Below, in pieces: positions 42,545 to 49,869 of a DNA stretch of 49,869 nucleotides. The stretch is from Hymenobacter fodinae. Its GTDB lineage: Bacteria > Bacteroidota > Bacteroidia > Cytophagales > Hymenobacteraceae. Positions within the stretch are counted from its first letter, which is position 1. Every line of letters begins with the position of its first letter. Position numbers and translations under genes: made by a program. The notes below the pieces were generated by a model. The model was given only the letters and a program-made list of their open reading frames with translations, made no database searches and was not told the origin of the DNA. The DNA lies in assembly GCF_004745825.1 (NCBI RefSeq), contig NZ_SRLA01000009.1, forward strand, positions 1 through 49,869, in the 5' to 3' direction.

Positions 42545-42958
42545 CTAGGCTAAACTATTCGGAGACTGAAGCCACTCGCGGGCGGCTTCGAGAGTAGTAA
42601 AAAATTCGCAGTGAATGCCGTAATGATGCATCCCCTGCGCGCAGACATCCACTGCCTGCAACCGTAATTCTAGTGGACGAGCCAGTACGATGGCGACGTG
42701 CGTCAGGCCGCCGACCCCTGCCGCCTGGGGGAGCCAAATGGCCAGCAACCAGCCCATGTACTCCTCTGTTGCCGTCGCTCGTTGGCGTTGATCCGTCAAC
42801 AGTTTATGATGGCCTGTGTGCTGCAACAAGTGTAGCAATTTATAAAAGACGTTCTGTGCGGCAGAAGAGTCTATTGAGTTGGCATTCCACATTAGGTGGA
42901 TATAGCCTTCCGGCCGAACCCACAGGTCTCCAGCTGGCAAGCGAACGTGCGTGTCCAT
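42545..42958 (-). CDS. STAS/SpoIIAA-like small protein (paralogue 3)
   Basis: A 137-residue paralogue of 41579 and 34467: YIHLMWNANSIDSSAAQNVF, then LLHLLQHTGHHKLLTDQR, YMGWLLAIWLPQA and a closing EAAREWLQS. The KLLTDQR strand corresponds to KLLLDLR and KVLIKQP in the others. Converges with the STAS gene, 18 bp between stops. Unknown role, perhaps in a common signalling complex with its neighbours. Confidence 0.55.
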   Translation of the reverse strand: MDTHVRLPAGDLWVRPEGYIHLMWNANSIDSSAAQNVFYKLLHLLQHTGHHKLLTDQRQRATATEEYMGWLLAIWLPQAAGVGGLTHVAIVLARPLELRLQAVDVCAQGMHHYGIHCEFFTTLEAAREWLQSPNSLA

Positions 42959-43039
42959 GGCCTAGTATTACACGGACCTTCAGAATAAGGCCCTTCCAGT
43001 AGTACGTTCTTAATTCAGGTAGGGGGGTAACGGATGAAT

Positions 43040-43708
43040 TTATATTCGCTGGAGCAGGCGCTGCACAGACATGGGGAAGAATTCCTTCCCTCGCCGGGTG
43101 CGGTACCCTGACTCATTAAGCTCATGGGCGATCTGCTGCAGCGTATGACCCTGCGCCTGCAGCAAGGCAGCGAGGCGAGCAGCCTGCCGGTTGGCCTGGT
43201 GGGTACGGGCATTGGCCTGGCGCACCTCCCGTCCTTTCGTGACGGCCTCCGTCGTGAGGTTGGCCGGCGTACCGAGCTGAGCGCCGCGGGCCTTCTTGGC
43301 CGCCAAGGCATCCTTGGTACGCTTGGATATGGTCTCGCGCTCGTGCTGGGCGATCACGGCAAACAGGCCCACCGTAAGCGTATTGGCATCGGGCATGTCA
43401 CAGCACACGAAGTCGACGCCCGAGTCGCGCAGGGCGAAGATAAAGCCGGCATTCCGCGAGAGCCGGTCCAGCTTGGCAATGAGCAGCGTCCCTCCTACCC
43501 TTCGGGCTTCGGCCATGGCGGCCAGCAGCTGGGGCCGGTGGTTGCGCTTGCCGCTCTCTACTTCTACATACTCCTCCCCGAGCTGCCCCTGTCCTGCGGC
43601 AAAGCTATGCACAGCCGCCCGTTGCGCTTCTAAGCCTAAGCCGGACTGCCCCTGCTTCAGGGTAGAAACGCGGTAGTAGGGAATGTACTTCTTAGACGGG
43701 ATGGCCAT
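43040..43708 (-). CDS. Serine recombinase (resolvase/invertase type)
   Basis: A 222-residue serine recombinase from ATG 43708. The nucleophile is Ser15 in YYRVSTLKQG. The resolvase core contains KLDRLSRNAGF and GLFAVIAQHERETISKRTKD, and a C-terminal helix-turn-helix (HTLQQIAHELNESGYRTRRG) follows. It lies outside the Tn3-like ends, so it is probably a plasmid multimer-resolution or inversion enzyme, not the transposon's own. A good candidate site is the inverted repeat at 43754-43791, 46 bp upstream of the start. Confidence 0.88.
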   Translation of the reverse strand: MAIPSKKYIPYYRVSTLKQGQSGLGLEAQRAAVHSFAAGQGQLGEEYVEVESGKRNHRPQLLAAMAEARRVGGTLLIAKLDRLSRNAGFIFALRDSGVDFVCCDMPDANTLTVGLFAVIAQHERETISKRTKDALAAKKARGAQLGTPANLTTEAVTKGREVRQANARTHQANRQAARLAALLQAQGHTLQQIAHELNESGYRTRRGKEFFPMSVQRLLQRI

Positions 43709-43753
43709 GCGTGCTGGGGCGGTTGGGGAAGAAAGGGCCCGCAAGATAGGGTC

Positions 43754-43791
43754 TATAACGTTTTACAAACGGTCGTTTAAAAAATGTTATA
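43754..43791. promoter_or_regulatory. Inverted repeat upstream of the recombinase (possible res site or promoter)
   Basis: TATAACGTTTTACAAACG and its complement match in 15 of 18 positions around a 2-base centre. The size and place fit one subsite of a res region or an operator of the recombinase gene. No further subsites were identified. Confidence 0.45.
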
Positions 43792-43944
43792 CACTCATAA
43801 TACTGCTGATAAGTTTTATGCCAAGCGAAGTATTGCTATTCCACTTTGTAATCAAAACGCCCTTGAGTGACCTGCACGTGCTTACCAGTGGACCGATTCG
43901 TGGCCACAAATTCGAAGCGCCCTGCCAAAATCCTTGTTTGCCGA

Positions 43945-44394
43945 TCAACTCGGGTTAATCGTCAGCGTGCCCGAAGCTGGAGCTTGGGAGCTGTACTGGC
44001 CATCTGAGGAGTAGTACCAGCCTTTAGCCACCCCCTTATGAGGGGAAAGCGAGAAAGGGTACGTTGCACCTTCTTCTAGCACCATACTGTCTGCTTCAAG
44101 GAGAAGTAAGGGGGAACCAGAATTTTTTTCGTCCTTGATACTAAGCGAAAAATTTGATCGGTCGGCGGTGGTGCCGAGCCGGAAGGCTAAGCTGGTACCA
44201 GAACGGCCCCAGCCATTTCGAGGAATCAGGACCGTGCCATCGACCAAACAGCCGGCTTGGTTTGCTCCCCAGGTCGTTTCGGCAGGGAGGGCTGGAGACA
44301 CCTCCGATTGACAAGCCAGCAGTAGGGCTGCTAAGAGCAGACGCCCGGCAAGAGACGTAAGGGAAGGCGCGGTTATGATGGGAGCCATAAGCAT
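43945..44394 (-). CDS. Putative lipoprotein
   Basis: About 149 residues from ATG 44394. A signal peptide with the lipobox LLLAC (LLAALLLACQSEV) gives a mature lipoprotein starting at the cysteine. The body is beta-rich with segments GCLVDGTVLIPRNGWG and SLSIKDEKNSGS, resembling Bacteroidota surface lipoproteins of the DUF type whose function is unknown. It lies between the recombinase and partition genes, transcribed away from parA. No partner was identified. Confidence 0.68.
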   Translation of the reverse strand: MLMAPIITAPSLTSLAGRLLLAALLLACQSEVSPALPAETTWGANQAGCLVDGTVLIPRNGWGRSGTSLAFRLGTTADRSNFSLSIKDEKNSGSPLLLLEADSMVLEEGATYPFSLSPHKGVAKGWYYSSDGQYSSQAPASGTLTINPS

Positions 44395-44556
44395 ACGTGG
44401 ATATAGGTAACTGGAGAGCGGATACTTTCGAGAAAGGATAGTTGCCCTTTGCTGCACAACACATTTTCTTGCGTCGACCAGGAGTAGGCAATTTAATCGC
44501 TCGCCGTATAGTTACTCTGGCTATACAATTACACATCCTATGCTACTTCGAGTAGA

Positions 44557-44574
44557 ACAACTAGATTTACAACT
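44557..44574 (+). promoter_or_regulatory. ACAACT half-sites before parA
   Basis: Two direct ACAACT copies (44557-44562 and 44569-44574, the latter as TTACAACT) just upstream of the parA start. They match the half-sites of the palindrome between parA and parB, so ParB and ParA may repress the operon here. Confidence 0.5.
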
Positions 44575-44609
44575 AAATCAGCAACCTGTATAAGTTCAAC
44601 CACGGCAAC

Positions 44610-45266
44610 ATGATCTACACGGTAGGCGGCATCAAGGGCGGCAGCGGCAAGACCACAATAGCGACGAACCTGACAGTCTACCTGCTCCAGCAGGGCCGTG
44701 ACGTTATTCTCATTGATGCTGATGATCAAGAGTCGGCCACGGATTTTACTTCCTTCCGTCACCAGTCGCTCGATGGAGACTTGGGCTATACCGCTGTCAA
44801 GGTGACCGGCCGGGAGCTCAACGCGCAGGTGCAGCGCCTAGCCACGAAGTGCGACGACATCGTGATTGACACCGGTGGTCGAGATACCGTCAGCCAGCGA
44901 TCCGCCCTGACTATCTCCCACGTGTACCTGGTCCCTTTCGCTCCTCGCTCCCTGGACATCTGGACGCTGCGAAAAGTGGAGAACCTGATCGCCGAAGTAG
45001 CGCCCTTCAATCCAGGCCTGCGTGCGCTCACCTTCATCAACAAGACGGATGCACGCGGCACCTACAAAGAGGAAGCAGCAGAACTCCTGCGTGGCTCGGA
45101 GTACATGCAGTTTTTGGAGGCTTCTGTTGGCAACCGCATCTCTTTTGCGAATGCAGCTGCATCCGGGCTGGGCGTGCTGGAAGTAAAGCCGGCAGACGAC
45201 AAGGCAATTGCTGAAGTCAACGAGCTGTGTGCAAGTGTACAAGCTGCGGTAGAAGCAACTAAGTAG
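44610..45266 (+). CDS. parA: ParA-family partition ATPase
   Basis: A 218-residue ParA/MinD-type ATPase. The deviant Walker A KGGSGKTT is at 9-16, with the signature lysine Lys9 and the P-loop Lys14. A catalytic region follows (VILIDADDQESATDF), and the third motif is IVIDTGGRD. It is the short type, without the N-terminal helix-turn-helix of large ParA proteins, as in type Ib loci. It moves plasmid copies over the nucleoid with a centromere-binding partner. parB follows with an 80-bp gap full of TTACAACT-type sites. ATG 44610 is preceded by a weak AACC context. Confidence 0.92.
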   Translation: MIYTVGGIKGGSGKTTIATNLTVYLLQQGRDVILIDADDQESATDFTSFRHQSLDGDLGYTAVKVTGRELNAQVQRLATKCDDIVIDTGGRDTVSQRSALTISHVYLVPFAPRSLDIWTLRKVENLIAEVAPFNPGLRALTFINKTDARGTYKEEAAELLRGSEYMQFLEASVGNRISFANAAASGLGVLEVKPADDKAIAEVNELCASVQAAVEATK

Positions 45267-45286
45267 AGAATCACAATTGCAACTTG

Positions 45287-45331
45287 TTTTACAACTAAAA
45301 TAAGTTGTAAAAACAGGTCCTGTTGTACAAC
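45287..45331. promoter_or_regulatory. parS-like palindromes between parA and parB
   Basis: TTACAACT-AAAATA-AGTTGTAA (45289-45310, 10-bp arms from 45287 to 45312) and the short palindrome GTTGTACAAC (45322-45331). The first recurs at 1119-1140 with the same 6-base spacing. They probably bind the ParB-like protein as centromere or operator. Confidence 0.65.
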
Positions 45332-45345
45332 GTTATTCGCAACCT

Positions 45346-45657
45346 ATGGCCACCAAGAAACCCAAACTAGGCCTCCCTCCTACGCCACCTGCTGCTCTTT
45401 CAAATTCTGCCATGCAGGAAATGATTAACAAGGGCGGTTCTGTGCTGGAGCCAGTGGTAACGGCTCCTACCAAGGCAGAGCCTGAAGAGGACAAACTCAA
45501 GTCGTTTACCTTCAAAATCTACGAGAGTGAGCTGGCCCAGATCCGGGCCATTCAGGATAGCCTACCCAAGCGGGACCGGATCTCCATTCACGATTTCGTC
45601 GTGGCTGCCGTAAAGGAGAAAATCGATAAGTCAGCAAAAAAGAACAACCCAAAGTAG
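45346..45657 (+). CDS. parB: ParB-type small centromere-binding protein (ribbon-helix-helix-like)
   Basis: A 103-residue protein. A disordered proline-rich N-terminus (KPKLGLPPTPPAAL) comes first. Residues 48-100 have the ribbon-helix-helix pattern: strand KSFTFKIYESELAQIRAIQD, then KRDRISIHDFVVAAVKEKID and a lysine-rich end. This matches the small partner proteins of type Ib partition systems. It follows parA in the same operon and would bind the palindromes on both sides. The terminator after it was split by the Tn3-like insertion. Confidence 0.8.
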   Translation: MATKKPKLGLPPTPPAALSNSAMQEMINKGGSVLEPVVTAPTKAEPEEDKLKSFTFKIYESELAQIRAIQDSLPKRDRISIHDFVVAAVKEKIDKSAKKNNPK

Positions 45658-45685
45658 TTGCGGGGTTAGTTGTCGTTCTAGTTGC

Positions 45686-45732
45686 AAAAAGCCTGCTACC
45701 CCTCTACCAATTCACATTGGTAGAGGGGTAGC
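45686..45732. terminator. Split terminator after parB, left arm plus transposon end
   Basis: The left arm (45686-45710) would have paired with the right arm now at 1066-1084 before the insertion. At present 45695-45710 pairs perfectly (16 bp) with 45717-45732, because the transposon end GGGGTAGC complements GCTACCCC. On the minus strand this is followed by AGGCTTTTT, a working terminator for minus-strand transcription. Confidence 0.75.
45720..45724. repeat. Target site duplication GTAGA, left copy
   Basis: Five bases identical to 1061-1065, directly outside the left inverted repeat. Confidence 0.82.
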
Positions 45733-45778
45733 ACAAGAGTAAGAACAGAAATTCCCGTTAGGACAGTTGGGCGAGCTG
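45725..45778 (+). repeat. Left terminal inverted repeat of Tn3-like element
   Basis: Opens GGGGTAGCACAAGAGTAAG, matches the right repeat (1007-1060) in 50 of 54 positions, and contains the stop codon of the transposase remnant, as is usual for Tn3-family ends. Confidence 0.88.
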
Positions 45779-46141
45779 TTCTTCTAAACTGGTCAGGTCG
45801 CGTAGCGGGCGCAGTTGCCCGGCAGCAATGCCCTCGGGCAAGGTAAAATCGTAGCGGCCGAGCATGTTGATGTGCTCGTGCAGCAAGGGCGAGAGCCGGA
45901 CCACGTCGCCTGATTCCGGTGGTTCGGCGGCCGTCTGGCGCAGCTCGCCTTTTTTGCCGTGGAACACCGCTCGGGCCATGGCGTGCCGCCCCTCGCCCCG
46001 GTTGAGCTGGCCCAGGATGCGCCGCCGTTAGGCCTCGTCCTGCATGTAGGCCAGCAGGTACAGGGTTTTCTCCACCCGCCCGACTTCGGCCACGGCCCGC
46101 CCCAGCCCGCAGAGGGCCAAGCAGACCCACCGGATACCCAT
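45758..46141 (-). pseudogene. tnpA: Tn3-family transposase, C-terminal remnant
   Basis: About 127 codons of the transposase C-terminus read on the minus strand. The segments are EVGRVEKTLYLLAYMQDEA, then in-frame TAA where the family has L or E, then RRRILGQLNRGEGRHAMARA, VFHGKKGELRQ, and finally LLHEHINMLGRYDFTLPEG. The last block is the standard SPL..EHINLTGDY end of Tn3 transposases. The internal stretch between GELRQ and the EHIN block is missing (deletion of about 20 residues). The bulk of the protein is absent, so the enzyme cannot function. Its stop lies inside the terminal inverted repeat. Confidence 0.85.
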
Positions 46142-46415
46142 CTACCTATTTGAGCCAAACGCGTAACTTAGCCCAACCCCAGACCATTCCGTGCCAGTTT
46201 CTACTGGCTCAAAAGGCCAAGAAGCGTAGGGTCGTGTAAGGTCGTATCGCGTACCCCGAGCTGCGAACAATCTATCAGGGCGCCGGAGTATTACCGTGCA
46301 CCTCCAAGTCTATTGCCGCTGCTTACCGCTACGAGTCTTGGACGACTTTGTGCCGGGGCTGTCCGCTTCGGTTTGCTCCTGAACTATGTAGCGTTACAAG
46401 CCCTCTCGTTCGTGT

Positions 46416-46721
46416 ATGTCCACTAGTACCACTTCTAGCCAGTGCAGCAACTCTTCTGCTGCGCGAATCGTTCGCCTACTCTATTGGGACCTACTGGCCC
46501 TACAGCAAACAACGCCCTACCGATCGGCTCGCCTGCGGCGCATCGCAGATCAGATGCAGTATGCCGTGCAACACTGGCCCGCCCAGACCTGGCCTCAATT
46601 CAGCCCACAGGGGTACCCGATACCCGAGCAGGTGCGTGTGATAGCCGATCTGGCCGACTTACCTTCCGTGCTAGTGACCCAGCACCAGTACCTGCTTGTC
46701 CTGGCGCGCTCCTTACGCTAA
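46416..46721 (+). CDS. Unknown protein, intact paralogue of the gene at 6414
   Basis: A 101-residue protein with a serine-rich N-terminus, then RIVRLLYWDLLALQQTTPYR, SARLRRIADQMQYAVQHW, and the tail IPEQVRVIADLADLPSVLV ending LVLARSLR. It is helical and basic, with no signal peptide. The same order of segments is seen in the frameshifted gene at 6414-6714. It lies inside the Tn3-like element between the transposase remnant and the kinase. The family was not recognised. One copy in the transposon and one in the plasmid suggests gene exchange or dissemination with the element. Confidence 0.6.
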   Translation: MSTSTTSSQCSNSSAARIVRLLYWDLLALQQTTPYRSARLRRIADQMQYAVQHWPAQTWPQFSPQGYPIPEQVRVIADLADLPSVLVTQHQYLLVLARSLR

Positions 46722-46864
46722 CAGGGCGCGCTGTCCGTAGGGCTGAATTGTTGTATAGTAAGGCGTGATTCTCTCCCTACGCAACGGCCATTGGTATGCT
46801 AGTTGGATTTGCCGAACTTGCACCGGCTGCGCGGTAGTTGTCGGCTTTATCCTGCCTTTATTCC

Positions 46865-49800
46865 ATGTCGTATCTTTTCCCGGCCACCGCTGACGAGCTG
46901 CTGGCGTTGCTGCGTGATGTGCTGGCCACGTCGCTGACGCCCATGTACCTGGGCCGCCCGGTTCACAGTGCCGAGGGGGTGATAACCGACTTTACGCTCG
47001 CCTACCTGAACCCCGCCGGGCAAGCGCTGCTCGGCCTGCCCGAGCGACCAGACCGTACCCTGGGGGCGTGTTTCCCGGCGACCGACCACCCCGGTTTGCT
47101 GGCCTTCTACCGGCAGGTGTTTACCACGGGGGAGCCGGGGCGCTACTCGGTGGATTCCCTTGCCCAGGGTCAGGCCCAGCAGGATACCGTCGCCGCGCGG
47201 CGCAGCGGGGAGTGGTTGGTCGGTAGCTTACTAACCGGGCTCGCGCCAGACTTAAAGGGGGGCCCGCCCAGTAGGCCGGCGAGCGACGCGGCCGGCCGCG
47301 TCGACGCGGAGCAGCCGCCGAGCCAGCTGTGCCACCGCCTGGGGCAAGAGCCGGCCCGCCACGACGAGCTGGCAGCGGCGGAGCGCGAGCGGAATGTGCT
47401 GCAAGCGGTCCTGACGCAGGCGCCGGTAGCCATCGGGGTGTTTCAGGGCGCCGACTTAACCGTCGCGGCGGCCAACGACCAATTGTGCCGCATGTGGGGC
47501 TATGCCCCGGAGCACGTGCTGGGCCGGCCGTTGCTGGAGGGCGTCCCCGAGCTCCGCGAGCAAGGCTTCGACACGCTGCTGACGGAGGTGGCCCGCACCC
47601 GGGTGCCGTTCGTGGGCACGGAAGTGGCCGCTGCGTTGCGGCAACCCGCCGGCGACGTGGCCACCCACTACTTCAATTTCGTGTACCAGCCGCTCTATGA
47701 CGCGGCCGGGCAGTTACTCGGCGTGCTCGACATCGCCATTGACGTGACGGCGCAGGTGGTGGCGCGGCAGCAGGTGCAGCACCTGAACGAGCGCCTGGTT
47801 GACGCGAACCAGGCGCTACACGCCGCTAACGACGCGTTGCAGGCCACCAATCAGGAGCTGCTGCGCGCCCAGCTGCAGTTGCAGCAGCTCACCCAGGACT
47901 TGGAAACGCGCGTGCAGGAGCGCACCCGCGCCGCCACGCTGGCCCAGGCCGCGGCCGAGCACCAGCGCGCCCAGCTCAACACGCTGTTTATGCAGGCCCC
48001 GGCCGCCATCTGCGTGCTCCACGGCCCCGAGTGGGTGTACGAGCTGGTGAATCCGGGGTACCAGCAGGCGTTTCCCGGTCGGCTGCTGCTGGGCAAGCCC
48101 CTGCTCGAGGCCTTGCCCGAGCTACGCGACTCCCCCATCCCCGGCATCCTGCGCGAGGTCATGGCCACCGGCCAGGCGTTTCACGCCGAGGAGATGCCGG
48201 TGCCGCTGGCCCGCGAGGCCGCGGCCCCGGTGGAAATGCTGCACTGGACCTTCACTTACCAGCCCCGCCGCGATGCCTTCGGGCAGGTGGACGGGGTGCT
48301 CGTCTTTGCCTACGACGTAACCGAGAGCGTGCGCGCCCGCCAGGCCCAGCGGGCGCAGCAAGCCGAGCTGGAGCGCCTGTTCGCGCAGGCCCCCGTGGGC
48401 ATTGCCATCCTGCGCGGCCCGGCCCTCGTGGTGGAGCTGGCCAACGAGGCCGTGCAGGCCATCTGGGGCCGTACGGCCGCCCAGGTGGTCGGCCGGCCCT
48501 ATTTCGAGGCTTTGCCCGAAACGGCCGGGCAGGGCTTCGAGGCCATCCTGGCCGGCGTCCTGGCCACCGGCGAGCCGTTCTTCGTGACGGAGGCCCCCGT
48601 CCGGCTGCCCGCGCGCGGAGACAAGCCCCCCGGACCGGCCTACGTCAACTTCGGTTTCCATCCCCTGCGCAACGAGCAGGGCGAGGTGACGGGACTGCTG
48701 GCCCTCGGCGTAGAAGTCACCGAGCAGGTGCTTGCCCGCCAGCAGGCCGAGGCCCTGCAAGCCGAGCGGCTCCACCTGGCCCAGGCCCAGGCCCGGCAGC
48801 GGCAAAACCTCTACCAGGTGTTTGAGCAAGCCCCCGTGGCCATCATTCTCCTGCGCGAGCCCGACCACCGGGTCGAGTACTTTAACCCCGCCTACCGCAC
48901 CCTGTTTCCTCACCCCCCGGCCGTGGGCACCACCATTGCCCAGAGCCAGCCGGCCGCGGTCGAGCTGGGGCTGGTGGCCTTGCTCGACGGGGTCTACCAA
49001 ACCGGGGAAGCCCATGTGGGCGTGGAGCTGTCGCTGGCGCCTTTCAATTCCGGGCCGGAGCGGTATATCAACTTCACCTACCAGGCCTACCGCGAGCAGG
49101 AGCGCATCGTGGGCGTATCGGTCTTCGTCTACGACGTGACCGAACAGGTCGTGGCGCGGCAGCTGCGCGAGGCCCAGCAGCGCCAGCTGCACGCCGTCTT
49201 TACGCAGGCGCCCGTGGCGATTTGCGTGTTCCAGGGGCCTGCGTACGTGCTGGACGTGGTCAACCCGCTCATGGGCGAGATGCTCGGCCACGCCCCGGCC
49301 GAGCTGCTGGGCCAGGCCTTTTTTGCGGCCCTGCCGGAGCTGGCGGACCAGGGGTTCCCCGAGCTGCTCGACGCCGTGCGCACCACGGGCGAGGCCTACC
49401 GCGCCCAGGCGCAGGCTATCCACCTGGCGCGCCATGCCGCCGGGGAAGTGGGCTATTTCGACTTTGTGTATGAGCCGCTGCGCGACGCCCAGGGCCTGGT
49501 GGCCGGCATCGTGTGCGTGGCCACGGAGGTTACCGCGCAGGTCCGGGCCCGCCAGCGGGAACAGGCCGTCAACGATGAGCTGACGGCCACCAACGAGGCG
49601 CTGCACACCAGCAACGCCGAGCTCACGCGCGTGAACAAGGACCTGGACACGTTCATCTACACCGCCTCGCACGACTTAAAGGGCCCCATCACCAACATTG
49701 AAGGGCTGCTCACGGCCTTGCGGGAGGAGCTGGTCCTGCCCCCCGCTACCGCCGATACGGCGACCGTGCTGCACCTGATGGACGACTCGGTGCAGCGGTT

Positions 49801-49869
49801 CCAGCACACGCTCAAGCACCTGACCGACGTGACCCGCCTGCACGCGCCCGCGCAGCTGCCGGTTACGGC
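46865..49869 (+). CDS. Multi-PAS sensor histidine kinase, N-terminal part (continues at 1-596)
   Basis: The start of a cytoplasmic histidine kinase of about 1157 residues. One incomplete and five complete PAS-type domains follow one another (the complete ones begin near 190, 380, 500, 640 and 770). Most contain the motifs QAPVAI or QAPVGI and end in DVTEQV or DVTAQV. A glutamine-rich coiled coil lies at 300-365. After the last PAS comes the dimerisation and phosphoacceptor domain with His936 in YTASHDLKGP (codon at 49670). There are no membrane segments, so signals are internal, possibly bound cofactors. The near-repeats make it prone to internal recombination. It is cargo of the Tn3-like element. 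Confidence 0.9.
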   Translation, partial: MSYLFPATADELLALLRDVLATSLTPMYLGRPVHSAEGVITDFTLAYLNPAGQALLGLPERPDRTLGACFPATDHPGLLAFYRQVFTTGEPGRYSVDSLAQGQAQQDTVAARRSGEWLVGSLLTGLAPDLKGGPPSRPASDAAGRVDAEQPPSQLCHRLGQEPARHDELAAAERERNVLQAVLTQAPVAIGVFQGADLTVAAANDQLCRMWGYAPEHVLGRPLLEGVPELREQGFDTLLTEVARTRVPFVGTEVAAALRQPAGDVATHYFNFVYQPLYDAAGQLLGVLDIAIDVTAQVVARQQVQHLNERLVDANQALHAANDALQATNQELLRAQLQLQQLTQDLETRVQERTRAATLAQAAAEHQRAQLNTLFMQAPAAICVLHGPEWVYELVNPGYQQAFPGRLLLGKPLLEALPELRDSPIPGILREVMATGQAFHAEEMPVPLAREAAAPVEMLHWTFTYQPRRDAFGQVDGVLVFAYDVTESVRARQAQRAQQAELERLFAQAPVGIAILRGPALVVELANEAVQAIWGRTAAQVVGRPYFEALPETAGQGFEAILAGVLATGEPFFVTEAPVRLPARGDKPPGPAYVNFGFHPLRNEQGEVTGLLALGVEVTEQVLARQQAEALQAERLHLAQAQARQRQNLYQVFEQAPVAIILLREPDHRVEYFNPAYRTLFPHPPAVGTTIAQSQPAAVELGLVALLDGVYQTGEAHVGVELSLAPFNSGPERYINFTYQAYREQERIVGVSVFVYDVTEQVVARQLREAQQRQLHAVFTQAPVAICVFQGPAYVLDVVNPLMGEMLGHAPAELLGQAFFAALPELADQGFPELLDAVRTTGEAYRAQAQAIHLARHAAGEVGYFDFVYEPLRDAQGLVAGIVCVATEVTAQVRARQREQAVNDELTATNEALHTSNAELTRVNKDLDTFIYTASHDLKGPITNIEGLLTALREELVLPPATADTATVLHLMDDSVQRFQHTLKHLTDVTRLHAPAQLPVT
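49743..49869. repeat. Terminal overlap, second copy
   Basis: Identical to bases 1-127; see the first copy. Features should be counted once on the circle. Confidence 0.93.

Larger units (their letters stand above)
45725..49869. mobile_element. Tn3-family element, left part (continues at 1-1060)
   Basis: From the left inverted repeat at 45725 through the join to 1060, about 5,078 bp. Content: a transposase remnant, a 101-residue unknown protein, and the kinase/receiver pair. No resolvase of its own is seen inside. With a dead transposase it is a cassette that could move only if a related transposase acts in trans. Confidence 0.85.

Noticed and set aside
43040..43708. Resolvase of the Tn3-like element
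   Set aside because: It lies about 2 kb outside the left inverted repeat, so it belongs to the plasmid, not to the element.
48122..49672. 516-codon minus-strand frame opposite the kinase
   Set aside because: Mirror frame of the repeated PAS domains; it has no domain of its own.
1..49869. tRNA or rRNA genes
   Set aside because: No cloverleaf or rRNA-like segment was recognised on either strand by eye; a covariance search was not run.

Overview
The window appears to be a complete circular plasmid. Its last 127 bases (49743-49869) repeat its first 127 exactly, as expected when an assembler closes a circle with a k-mer overlap, so the molecule is about 49,742 bp and one histidine kinase gene runs across the join. 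The host looks like a Bacteroidota bacterium, probably Hymenobacter or a relative. Reasons are the multi-PAS kinase style, the MobV relaxase, the lack of Shine-Dalgarno sequences before most starts, and a near-consensus Bacteroidota promoter (TTG-N20-TATGTTTG) upstream of the cro-like gene. No rRNA, tRNA or CRISPR array was seen.

Layout. (1) 45.7 kb through the join to 1.06 kb: a Tn3-family element of about 5,078 bp with 54-bp inverted ends, a GTAGA target duplication, a ruined transposase, and a hybrid kinase/response-regulator pair as cargo. (2) 1.1-6.3 kb: plasmid backbone with a Fic pair, a Rep_3-type initiator with iterons, and a MobV relaxase. (3) 6.4-11.5 kb: BLUF photoreceptor, a LuxR-type regulator with a degenerate receiver, small unknown genes, two gene relics. 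(4) 10.9-26 kb: an AT-richer defence/conflict island with a SecB-like protein beside HigBA, a PD-(D/E)XK nuclease, a restriction-modification gene carrying an 8-bp repeat tract that currently puts its C-terminus out of frame, a HExxH toxin-like metallopeptidase with an overlapping partner, and an operon of patatin phospholipase, NdpA-like protein and RelA/SpoT synthetase. (5) 26.1-41.4 kb: a phage-derived block with an S24 repressor/Cro switch, KilA-N protein, replisome organiser, HNH endonuclease, primase-helicase and a 1388-aa tape-measure-like protein, but no recognisable capsid, portal or terminase. (6) 41.5-45.7 kb: STAS-like small proteins, a serine recombinase, a lipoprotein and the ParA/ParB partition locus.

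How the parts fit. Rep plus iterons, ParAB with TTACAACT-N6-AGTTGTAA sites, and the serine recombinase would copy, segregate and resolve the plasmid; MobV would let it be mobilised. The defence island and toxin modules would stabilise it and protect the host. The sensor genes (BLUF, PAS kinase) are accessory. The most novel-looking unit is the patatin/NdpA/RelA-SpoT operon, which has the architecture of a nucleotide-signalled anti-phage system with a RelA/SpoT enzyme where CBASS has a CD-NTase. Second is the phase-variable restriction-modification gene.
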